From Thermodesulfobacteriota bacterium (GTDB lineage Bacteria; Desulfobacterota; Desulfobacteria; Desulfobacterales; RPRI01): a DNA stretch of 5,200 nucleotides. The stretch lies in assembly GCA_030836965.1 (NCBI GenBank), contig JAUPLM010000075.1, positions 1 to 5,200 on the forward strand, read 5' to 3'. Shown here piece after piece: positions 1-5,129 of the stretch. The notes below the pieces were generated by a model. It ran no database searches and had not been told where the DNA came from. It saw only the letters and a program-made list of their open reading frames with translations. How positions within the stretch are numbered: the first letter of the stretch is position 1; every line of letters starts with the position of its first letter. A program made the translations under genes and the position numbers.

Positions 1-602
1 AAAAAAAGATACTCGTTCTGGACAATGAACTTCCTCTCTATAACACGACCGTTTATGACGTTGTTCTGCGAAAAAGCCCTACCCTTAAGGAGATGCTCAA
101 CATCCGGAATGCGCTTAAAATTTTAAATGACGCGGATGTGATTGTCTGCAAGAAAGGGGATTCGGTAAATTTTTTCCGCAACGAAGGTATAGCGCTCCTG
201 GACCTTTCATTCAAAGTTTCGGATTTGCAGGAAATTGAAAAAGACGGAATCGCTTCTCTTGAAAGAGGTTATACGGATGGTGTAGCAGAAACACTCGATC
301 TCTTTTCCGAGCTTCTGGATTATAGCCCTTTGCCGAAGGATTTCAGGATAAGCAATCACATTGTTATAGGCCCGTCCATCAAAGATGCCGGCAAAGAAAC
401 TCTCTTCGGCCCTTTTATTATCTACAGCATAATTCATAATACAATCATGCTGGTCGATGATAAAATCGGAACAAAGGAAAAAGAGAAAATCGAACACCTG
501 CACACGACGGCAGCCGGCAGGGAAAAAGCCTCGAAAGAAGGATCCGCGGTATTTGAATATCTGACGGAAACCGTATTATTAAAGAATCGTGAATTGGTCT
601 GA
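1..602 (+). CDS. Partial protein of unknown function (C-terminal 200 residues)
   Basis: The reading frame is open from the first complete codon at position 3 to the TGA at 600-602, so the gene starts upstream of the window. The ATG at 93 is probably internal, because the codons before it read as a plausible hydrophobic strand (KKILVLDNELPLYN). That segment resembles the first beta strand of an alpha/beta protein, so the true start may lie only a few codons outside the window; this is an inference. The visible protein is soluble, with mixed acidic and basic residues and no obvious membrane segment or signal peptide. A hydrophobic stretch (FGPFIIYSIIHNTIMLVDD) lies in the second half, followed by a Lys/Glu-rich helix. 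I do not recognise the family and see no catalytic motif. The gene converges with the minus-strand gene at 652-1056. Confidence 0.7.
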   Translation, partial: KKILVLDNELPLYNTTVYDVVLRKSPTLKEMLNIRNALKILNDADVIVCKKGDSVNFFRNEGIALLDLSFKVSDLQEIEKDGIASLERGYTDGVAETLDLFSELLDYSPLPKDFRISNHIVIGPSIKDAGKETLFGPFIIYSIIHNTIMLVDDKIGTKEKEKIEHLHTTAAGREKASKEGSAVFEYLTETVLLKNRELV

Positions 603-603
603 T

Positions 604-640
604 TCAACCGGTTTCCGGATTGATAATTTCGCTTTTTATT
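604..640 (+). terminator. Possible intrinsic terminator after the first gene
   Basis: A short inverted repeat, TCAACCGG (604-611) and CCGGATTGA (615-623), can fold with a three-base loop and one bulged A. It begins two bases after the TGA and is followed by TAATTTCGCTTTTTATT. The stem is short and the T tract is interrupted, so this is a weak candidate. Its position between two convergent genes supports it. Confidence 0.35.
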
Positions 641-651
641 ATACGGATATC

Positions 652-1056
652 TTAAACGATCTGTAACGGCTGGACTTTCGCTCTTGTTTTTCTTTTTGGA
701 GCCGGCTCCTTTTCGGGAGATGATCCGGGAATTGCCTGTTCCAAATCATTCTGACGGGTTCCTGCCGCGGCGATACCCTTGAAATACGCGGCAATCGATT
801 CCATTGCATCCGCCTTTCTTTCCTCGGCTTTAGCTCTTCGCTCAACAGCATCCGCCAGGCGCTTCTGACTCTCAGCGAAGCCTTCCATTGTTTTATTGAA
901 TGCCGGAAGAAGATCCGATGCGATACTCTTCAGATATCCCGCCTCTGCCGGATCTCTGTGCCTCGGCTTGTCGGAACCCGGATATTTCCCGTCATGCGGT
1001 TTACGGTTTCTGTCAAAACGCTTGTTGGTCCTCAGATTGTGAATAAAATCGTCCAT
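652..1056 (-). CDS. Small charged, probably coiled-coil protein of unknown function
   Basis: This 134-residue frame starts at an ATG at 1056-1054, has a purine-rich AGGGGGG just upstream as ribosome binding site, and stops with TAA at 654-652. The N-terminal 40 residues are very polar and basic (NLRTNKRFDRNRKPHDGKY). Residues about 42-98 read as one long amphipathic helix rich in Ala, Glu, Lys and Arg, including LADAVERRAKAEERKADAME, which suggests a coiled coil. The last 25 residues are Pro, Lys and Arg rich (PEKEPAPKRKTRAK) and probably disordered. There is no signal peptide or membrane segment. The layout would fit an oligomeric nucleic-acid-binding or scaffold protein, but that is inference only. 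An overlapping minus-strand frame at 639-851 is a shadow. No neighbour indicates a role. Confidence 0.7.
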   Translation of the reverse strand: MDDFIHNLRTNKRFDRNRKPHDGKYPGSDKPRHRDPAEAGYLKSIASDLLPAFNKTMEGFAESQKRLADAVERRAKAEERKADAMESIAAYFKGIAAAGTRQNDLEQAIPGSSPEKEPAPKRKTRAKVQPLQIV

Positions 1057-1061
1057 TCCAA

Positions 1062-1080
1062 ACCCCCCTAATTATATTAA
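1062..1080 (-). promoter_or_regulatory. Ribosome binding site, and AT-rich palindrome with a -10-like box
   Basis: On the minus strand the start at 1056 is preceded by AGGGGGG (about 1068-1062). Just upstream lies a TATAAT (1076-1071) inside the symmetrical sequence TAATTA-TAT-TAATTA. The purine run supports the chosen start. If TATAAT were a real -10 box, the leader would be only about eight bases, and I see no good -35 hexamer, so the promoter reading is weak. Confidence 0.25.
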
Positions 1081-1117
1081 TTAAACCCGAAAGTCCCAAG
1101 TCTGAAGCACCCTGTTC

Positions 1118-1206
1118 CAGGTCAGCAGCGGCGAACCTGATGCGGATTCCACATAAGGGAATACTGTCTGTTTTTAATCCGCCCGCTACCCCGCTGCAAG
1201 AGGCGG
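1118..1206. other. Structured intergenic segment with competing stems (candidate RNA or cis element)
   Basis: Several exact inverted repeats crowd into about 90 bases. CAGGT (1118-1122) pairs with ACCTG (1135-1139), and GCGGATT (1142-1148) with AATCCGC (1176-1182). ATTCC (1146-1150) can instead pair with GGAAT (1158-1162). CCGCC (1179-1183) can instead pair with GGCGG (1202-1206), while CCGCT (1191-1195) can also pair with AGGCGG with one bulge. The stems overlap, so they exclude one another, as in switching leaders. The strand is undecided, since pairs work on both apart from G-U. I could not match it securely to a known riboswitch or small RNA. It could be a leader of the downstream + strand genes, an independent small RNA, or chance. 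Confidence 0.3.
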
Positions 1207-1496
1207 AGAATGCGCTCGCTGTTTCGATTCAATGCCAAATCTGAAAATAATACAAGCGGTATGTATTGATGTAAACAGGATTTGTCATGCCATTAACGAA
1301 AAGTGGATTGTGGTGACTGCATTATATCTTTGCATATTTAAAAGTCAAGAAATGGTTTTGATTTATATTTATTTCGGAAAATACACGACTATAAAATTGC
1401 TTTGCCCCGGGTATTCGTTTCTGATATGAAATACAGAAAATGTATGGCCGGGTTTACAGGCATTGAACGCTTATGGTGTCGCAGAAATCTTTCAAA

Positions 1497-1530
1497 GCCG
1501 GGCTGTTGCCGGCATAAGTTTTATTTTTTA
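1497..1530 (+). terminator. Small GC hairpin followed by a T-rich tract upstream of the 91-residue gene
   Basis: GCCGG (1497-1501) and CCGGC (1509-1513) form a five-pair stem with a seven-base loop, followed by ATAAGTTTTATTTTTTA. It ends about 20 bases before the start codon at 1549. It might be a weak terminator or attenuator in the leader. The stem is short and the T run begins several bases after it, so the call is tentative. Confidence 0.25.
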
Positions 1531-1548
1531 ATATCAGGGGAGCTGTGC

Positions 1549-1824
1549 ATGAAAGACAAACGGGGATTCTATTATTATCCTTTTCCTCAAAACAGAAAAA
1601 TCCGGATGTATGTCCGCAGAGCCGGAAGTGAAATCTTCTTCAGGCTGTGGAATTCTGACGACCCTAAGCTGTGGGAAGAACATGGCTGGGTTCCGTACGG
1701 AGCAATTAAACAGGCCGCCAGAATCTATGCGGGCGGCAGTTTTGATCCTGATAAAGCTTATGATCTTGAAGTTGCACAAAATCTGGTTAATGAGAAGAGC
1801 AATGATATGAGCGCGGATAAATAA
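1549..1824 (+). CDS. Small conserved-looking protein upstream of nadE, function unknown
   Basis: The chosen ATG at 1549 has a good ribosome binding site (AGGGGAG, about six bases away) and gives 91 residues ending at TAA 1822-1824. The same frame extends upstream to an ATG at 1402, but that extension is Cys-rich, lacks a ribosome binding site, and runs through the hairpin and T tract, so I reject it. The protein is rich in aromatic residues: RGFYYYPFPQNRKIRMYV, then FFRLWNSDDPKLWEEHGWVPY at about 30-50, then a helix (GAIKQAARIY) and FDPDKAYDLEVAQNLVNE. The alternating strand pattern followed by helices suggests a compact single domain. There is no signal peptide, membrane segment or metal-binding Cys pattern. 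It looks like a conserved small protein of Desulfobacterota-type bacteria (impression, not searched). The 42-base gap to nadE suggests co-transcription. Confidence 0.8.
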   Translation: MKDKRGFYYYPFPQNRKIRMYVRRAGSEIFFRLWNSDDPKLWEEHGWVPYGAIKQAARIYAGGSFDPDKAYDLEVAQNLVNEKSNDMSADK

Positions 1825-1866
1825 TATTGTGACTTTTACAAGTCCATCAACCATTATTGATTTGAA

Positions 1867-3534
1867 ATGAAAATAGCAATCGCACAGATTAATCCGGTAA
1901 TAGGTGATTTTGAATATAATTCGAGCCGGATAAAGCATTATGCCGGGATGGCCAGGGCGCGCTCGTGCGACCTGGTTGTCTTTTCGGAACTTGTAATCTC
2001 GGGCTATCCCCCCCGGGACCTGCTTGAAAAGAAGGACTTTGTTGAAGCAAACCTTTCCTGCCTTTCCCGCCTGGTTGATGAGATCAGGGGAATAGGCGTA
2101 ATCTGCGGCTTCGTGGATAAAAATCCCGTTGATGAAGGAAAGCCTCTTTACAATTCCGCGGCCTTGTTTGAAAACGGAGAGATACTTCACAGGGTCAACA
2201 AACGACTTCTTCCGACTTATGATGTGTTCGACGAAAGCAGGTATTTCGAAGCCGGGACCGAATGCATGGCATATGAATACAAAGGTGAAAAAATCGGCAT
2301 AACTATATGTGAGGATGCGTGGAACGATAAGGACATCATTAAAAAAAGAATATACCATATAAACCCTGTCGAGATGATGGTTAAGGGCGGAGCCGGTCTT
2401 CTGATAAATATTTCGGCGTCTCCTTTTAATGTGGGGAAAAAAGAATTGAGACGGGATTTATTCGGGACCATAGCCGGTAAAAATAAAGTTTCCTTTATTT
2501 TTTCAAATCAGGTCGGAGGGAACGACGGCATTCTTTTTGACGGTACAAGCGCCGCTTTTGACAGACAGGGAAATATTAAAGCCCTTGCCCGTGATTTTGA
2601 AGAGGATATGATATTTTATGATTCTGACGGGCAAACCGGTGTTTCTTATAAAGAAAACATCCATCCAGTATCCGGTCCGGGCGTCGAACCGGTATTGAAA
2701 GCACTTATCATGGGAACCCGCGATTATGTAGTTAAATGCGGCTTTTCCAAAGTCGTGCTGGGGTTAAGCGGCGGCATAGACTCGGCATTAACCGCCTTCA
2801 TCGCCGCGCAGGCTTTGGGCCCCGAAAATGTTTTGTCCGTATTCATGCCTTCAAGATATACTTCTGCTGATAATTATGAGGATACGAAAAAACTTGCGGA
2901 TAATATCGGAACCGGGTTTGAAGTAATACCGGTTGACGGGGTATTCAAAGAGTTTATCAGGCTTCTTTCCCCTTCCTTCAGAGAGGATGCGCCTGACATA
3001 ACGGAACAGAACATACAGGCCAGAATAAGGGGAACCATCCTTATGGCTTTGTCGAACAGGCAGGGGAGGCTTCTCCTTTCAACAGGAAACAAATCGGAAC
3101 TTGCGGTCGGCTACTGCACGCTGTACGGGGACATGAATGGAGGACTTGCAGTAATATCCGATATACCCAAAACGGTCGTGTACGATCTTGCTGATTTTAT
3201 CAACCGCGAAAAAGAAATCATTCCATCGAGAATAATCGAAAAAGCGCCGTCCGCAGAGCTGAAACCGGATCAAACGGATCAGGACGATCTCCCCCCTTAT
3301 GAAATACTCGATTCAATATTAAAAGGGTATATTGAAGATCTCAAAGGCGCGGAGGAACTGGTTGAAAGCGGATTTGACCCGAAACTGGTTGTAAACGTGA
3401 TTTCAAGAGTCGACAGGAACGAATACAAACGGCATCAGGCGGCTCCCGGCCTTAAGGTCACGACCAAGGCTTTCGGTTACGGAAGAAGATATCCTCTCGC
3501 ACAGAGATACATACAAAGCATATACAACAAGTAA
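1867..3534 (+). CDS. nadE: Glutamine-dependent NAD+ synthetase
   Basis: This cytoplasmic enzyme catalyses the last step of NAD+ synthesis: deamido-NAD+ + ATP + glutamine to NAD+, glutamate, AMP and pyrophosphate. The 555 residues cover both expected domains. Residues 1 to about 260 form the nitrilase-like glutaminase domain, with the Glu-Lys-Cys triad visible as E41 (VVFSELVISGYPPRD), K112 (VNKRLLPTYDVFDE) and C148 (ITICEDAWN). From about 270 to the end is the synthetase domain, with the ATP pyrophosphatase P-loop SGGIDSA at 301-307, a LSTGNKSELAVGYCTLYGD segment at 404-422, the PSAELKPDQTDQDDLPPYE segment at 461-479 and a C-terminal VDRNEYKRHQAAPGLK segment. Length is normal for the two-domain form, and no key residue is missing. 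The ATG at 1867 aligns with the family N terminus (MKIAIAQINPVIGDFEYN). It has no clear Shine-Dalgarno sequence, so it may depend on translation of the gene 42 bases upstream. The gene ends 11 bases before the MITE-like element. Confidence 0.97.
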   Translation: MKIAIAQINPVIGDFEYNSSRIKHYAGMARARSCDLVVFSELVISGYPPRDLLEKKDFVEANLSCLSRLVDEIRGIGVICGFVDKNPVDEGKPLYNSAALFENGEILHRVNKRLLPTYDVFDESRYFEAGTECMAYEYKGEKIGITICEDAWNDKDIIKKRIYHINPVEMMVKGGAGLLINISASPFNVGKKELRRDLFGTIAGKNKVSFIFSNQVGGNDGILFDGTSAAFDRQGNIKALARDFEEDMIFYDSDGQTGVSYKENIHPVSGPGVEPVLKALIMGTRDYVVKCGFSKVVLGLSGGIDSALTAFIAAQALGPENVLSVFMPSRYTSADNYEDTKKLADNIGTGFEVIPVDGVFKEFIRLLSPSFREDAPDITEQNIQARIRGTILMALSNRQGRLLLSTGNKSELAVGYCTLYGDMNGGLAVISDIPKTVVYDLADFINREKEIIPSRIIEKAPSAELKPDQTDQDDLPPYEILDSILKGYIEDLKGAEELVESGFDPKLVVNVISRVDRNEYKRHQAAPGLKVTTKAFGYGRRYPLAQRYIQSIYNK

Positions 3535-3542
3535 GATATGAT

Positions 3543-3695
3543 TTAAAGCAGTAGCAGGGTATGGGCTGTTGTGAATCCGCCGGATTCTTTCCTTTTTCCT
3601 GCAACGGCAGCAAATCCGTATCCATTAGATCCGTACAGCCCCAGTGTAAATATCTTCACGAAGTCTTGTCCCTTATCTGCCTGTTCAAACCTCAT
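3543..3695 (-). CDS. Doubtful 50-codon frame inside the MITE-like element
   Basis: A minus-strand ATG at 3695-3693 opens a 50-residue frame ending at TAA 3545-3543, just outside the left arm. It begins MRFEQADKGQDFVKIFTLGL and contains the glycine-rich segment YGSNGYGFAAVAGKRKESGG. The last part, GFTTAHTLLL, is encoded by the terminal repeat itself. The composition looks more protein-like than the + strand frames, but the ribosome binding site is poor and no family is recognised. It may be a remnant of a larger gene captured in the element, or chance. Confidence 0.2.
   Translation of the reverse strand: MRFEQADKGQDFVKIFTLGLYGSNGYGFAAVAGKRKESGGFTTAHTLLLL
3546..3584 (+). repeat. Left terminal inverted repeat of the MITE-like element
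   Basis: This is the 39-base arm next to nadE. It begins AAGCAGTAGCAGGGTATGGG and ends at about CCGCCGGA. Similarity to the right arm stops abruptly after this point, which marks the inner edge. Confidence 0.75.
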
Positions 3696-3733
3696 CTATT
3701 ACCCGGGGGCGTTGATTGTGTTTCTGCAAAATT

Positions 3734-3772
3734 TCCGACGGATTCACAACAGCCCATACCCTGCCACTGCTT
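3734..3772 (-). repeat. Right terminal inverted repeat of the MITE-like element
   Basis: Read on the minus strand this arm begins AAGCAGTGGCAGGGTATGGG and ends CCGTCGGA. It differs from the left arm at only two positions. It ends 32 bases before the stop codon of the minus-strand CoA-transferase family gene. Confidence 0.75.
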
Positions 3773-3804
3773 CAGTCGATTTATCTCAAGCTCTCGGCGT
3801 GATC

Positions 3805-4953
3805 CTATATAACCCCTTTTTCCCCGAACTCCTTTATCCGGTCATTTTCATAACCAAGTTCTCGTAGTATATCCCCGGTGTTTTCTCCGAAAGCAGGCGG
3901 GGGGGTACGCACCGCGCCGGGAGTTTCGCTAAGCTTTATGGGGACTCCCAGCGCCTTCCTTTTTTCCCCGTTTTTAGCGGTATACTCCGTAATCATCTCT
4001 CTTTCTATGAAAAGCGGATCGTCCAGAACTTCCTGCAGATTCTGAATCCGTCCCCAGCAGACATCTTCGGATGAAAGCACGGTCTCCCATTCATCCAGAG
4101 TCTTTTTTCTGAAGGCCGCCCTCATGAAGCCGGTTATCTCGGTCCTTCGGCCTTCATCATACTGGAGAAGGGCATAGTCCGGTACACCCATAATTTCACA
4201 CAGTCTTTTCCAGAAGCGGTTTTCAACAGCTCCAATTGACAAATATCGCCCGTCGGCTGTCTCATATGTATTGTAACATGCATACCTGTGAGAGAGAAAA
4301 GCATCACCACGATTTGTAATTTGTCCGGTAAGCTGCCGGAAAAAAAGAGGCACCGGCAGAAAGCTTACCATGCTGTCGGTCATTGAAATATCGATATATT
4401 GTCCGGCGCCGGTTTTTTCACGGGCAAAAAGGGCGAGAAGGATTCCTATAGCGGCATTCATTCCTCCGCCTGCTATATCGGCGATCTGAACTCCCGGAAT
4501 AGCGGGCGCGCGCTCTTTTTCGCCTGTAATATCGAGGACGCCCGCGATACTTAGGTAATTGGCATCATGCCCGACCCGGTCCCTGTAAGGGCCGGTCTGG
4601 CCGTAGCCTGATATTGAACAGTATATTAATCCCGGATTCGATTTGCTTAACGTTTCATAATCAACGCCCAGTTTGGCGGCAACCCCCGGCCTGAAACCTT
4701 CCATGAACACATCCGCGTCTTTAATGAGTTTGAAAAATATCTCTTTTCCTTCAGCTGTTTTTAAATTAAGCGAAATGTGCTCCTTGTTCCTGTTCACGGG
4801 ATCAAAAAAAAGGCCGTCTGAAAGAAAACGCTTATCTTCAACGGCGATTACTCTTGCCCCGTGATCCGCAAGGATCATGGAACAGTAGGGCCCCGGCAGA
4901 AGGCGTGACAAGTCGATAACCTTTATCCCCGATAATGCGCCTTTATTTGTCAT
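3805..4953 (-). CDS. CaiB/BaiF-type class III CoA-transferase family protein, probably alpha-methylacyl-CoA racemase-like
   Basis: The 382-residue product belongs to the family III CoA-transferase fold, shared by CaiB, formyl-CoA transferase and alpha-methylacyl-CoA racemase. The N terminus (GIKVIDLSRLLPGPYCSMIL, then ADHGARVIAVED) and the DVFMEGFRPG segment at 81-90 are classic for it. In place of transferase-only features it has GHDANYLSIAGVL with H129 and D130, IADIAGGGM with D159, and IGAVENRFW with E244. These correspond to the His/Asp/Glu set (H126, D156, E241) of Mycobacterium tuberculosis alpha-methylacyl-CoA racemase, each shifted by three, so a racemase role on 2-methyl-branched acyl-CoA is the better guess. 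The Asp is shared with true transferases, so a CoA-transferase cannot be excluded. Length is normal. The ATG at 4953 has only a weak ribosome site (GAG seven bases away, or GGGAG about 12 away). It lies downstream of a crotonase gene on the same strand, pointing to acyl-CoA degradation. Confidence 0.9.
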   Translation of the reverse strand: MTNKGALSGIKVIDLSRLLPGPYCSMILADHGARVIAVEDKRFLSDGLFFDPVNRNKEHISLNLKTAEGKEIFFKLIKDADVFMEGFRPGVAAKLGVDYETLSKSNPGLIYCSISGYGQTGPYRDRVGHDANYLSIAGVLDITGEKERAPAIPGVQIADIAGGGMNAAIGILLALFAREKTGAGQYIDISMTDSMVSFLPVPLFFRQLTGQITNRGDAFLSHRYACYNTYETADGRYLSIGAVENRFWKRLCEIMGVPDYALLQYDEGRRTEITGFMRAAFRKKTLDEWETVLSSEDVCWGRIQNLQEVLDDPLFIEREMITEYTAKNGEKRKALGVPIKLSETPGAVRTPPPAFGENTGDILRELGYENDRIKEFGEKGVI

Positions 4954-5003
4954 TTTATCTCAAAACTCCCATAATGTATGAATTCGTAAAAAGTCGAAAT
5001 CCG

Positions 5004-5129
5004 GACGGCAAAGTAAAAAGCTCATTATGCAAGGCGCGCGAATCTTGAGGAATGAAGCGTACAGATTAGTACGCTGCAATGACGAAAGATGAAGCGCAAC
5101 AAAGCAGAATGATTTTTTACGAAGCCGTC
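5004..5129. repeat. 126-bp imperfect palindromic repeat between two acyl-CoA genes
   Basis: The segment folds almost end to end. The outer arms are GACGGC (5004-5009) with GCCGTC (5124-5129) and GTAAAAA (5013-5019) with TTTTTTAC (5113-5120). Then come CATT (5023-5026) with AATG (5108-5111), GCGC-rich middle arms, and at the tip AGCGTAC (5056-5062) with GTACGCT (5069-5075) around the loop AGATTA. A further TTCGTAAAAA at 4983-4992 is a perfect complement of 5114-5123, so the arm motif is partly duplicated on the left. It resembles the dispersed palindromic elements with GTAAAAAG ends that I associate with Desulfobacterota genomes. It probably forms a stable RNA hairpin in the transcript between the crotonase and racemase-like genes. 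Confidence 0.7.

Larger units (their letters stand above)
1057..1548. other. Gene-poor intergenic region between divergent genes
   Basis: I see no convincing gene in these roughly 490 bases. The part from about 1118 to 1206 is GC-rich with overlapping inverted repeats (listed separately). From about 1230 to 1430 the sequence is AT-rich and carries only a 65-codon frame with no ribosome binding site and an unconvincing composition. The last 60 bases contain a small hairpin and the ribosome binding site of the 91-residue gene. Promoters for both flanking genes are presumably here, but none stands out clearly. Confidence 0.5.
3546..3772. mobile_element. MITE-like element, 227 bp, with 39-bp terminal inverted repeats
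   Basis: The two ends are inverted copies of one another: the left arm (3546-3584) and the reverse complement of the right arm (3734-3772) match at 37 of 39 positions. Both begin AAGCAGT and share the core GGGTATGGGCTGTTGTGAAT. The mismatches are A/G at arm position 8 and C/T at arm position 35. The 149-bp centre shows no symmetry and no transposase. Its size, long near-perfect ends and placement between two convergent genes fit a non-autonomous miniature transposable element. I cannot identify a clear target-site duplication or the parent insertion sequence. The long inverted repeat could also serve as a transcription stop for both flanking genes. All + strand frames here are derived from the repeat and are not annotated. 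Confidence 0.75.

Noticed and set aside
1100..1165. TPP riboswitch or signal recognition particle RNA
   Set aside because: GAACCTGAT followed by AGGGAA recalls the 3' half of a TPP switch, but the CTGAGA half is missing. CCAGGTCAG recalls SRP RNA, but the GGAAGGAAGCAG tetraloop region is missing.
1130..1245. Adenosylcobalamin riboswitch on the + strand
   Set aside because: AGGGAAT, AATCCG, a CCCGCTGCAAG-like segment and AATGCCA occur in roughly the right order. However, the expected pairing between the first two is missing, and the later GGGAAGG and the closing AGTCAGG/CCTGCC blocks are absent. A decayed copy cannot be excluded.
1232..1429. 65-codon + strand frame in the AT-rich intergenic stretch
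   Set aside because: There is no ribosome binding site, the hydrophobic composition comes from AT-rich sequence, and no recognisable motif is present.
1402..1548. N-terminal extension of the 91-residue protein to an upstream ATG
   Set aside because: The extension is Cys-rich and unlike the rest, has no ribosome binding site, and crosses a hairpin and T-rich tract. The ATG at 1549 has a well-placed AGGGGAG.
1534..2358. Long minus-strand frame of 274 codons
   Set aside because: It lies wholly opposite the 91-residue gene and the glutaminase domain of nadE, both well supported. Its product is rich in Ile, Phe and Arg in a pattern typical of an antisense shadow.
3540..3783. GATTTA on both sides of the MITE-like element as a target-site duplication
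   Set aside because: The left copy abuts the arm, but the right copy is five bases beyond the arm end, so the two do not flank the element symmetrically. Probably chance.
3561..3867. Two overlapping + strand frames (83 and 98 codons)
   Set aside because: Both start inside the left terminal repeat, run through the MITE-like element, and the longer one runs into the end of the minus-strand CoA gene. They are Cys/Ser/Pro-rich and have no family resemblance.
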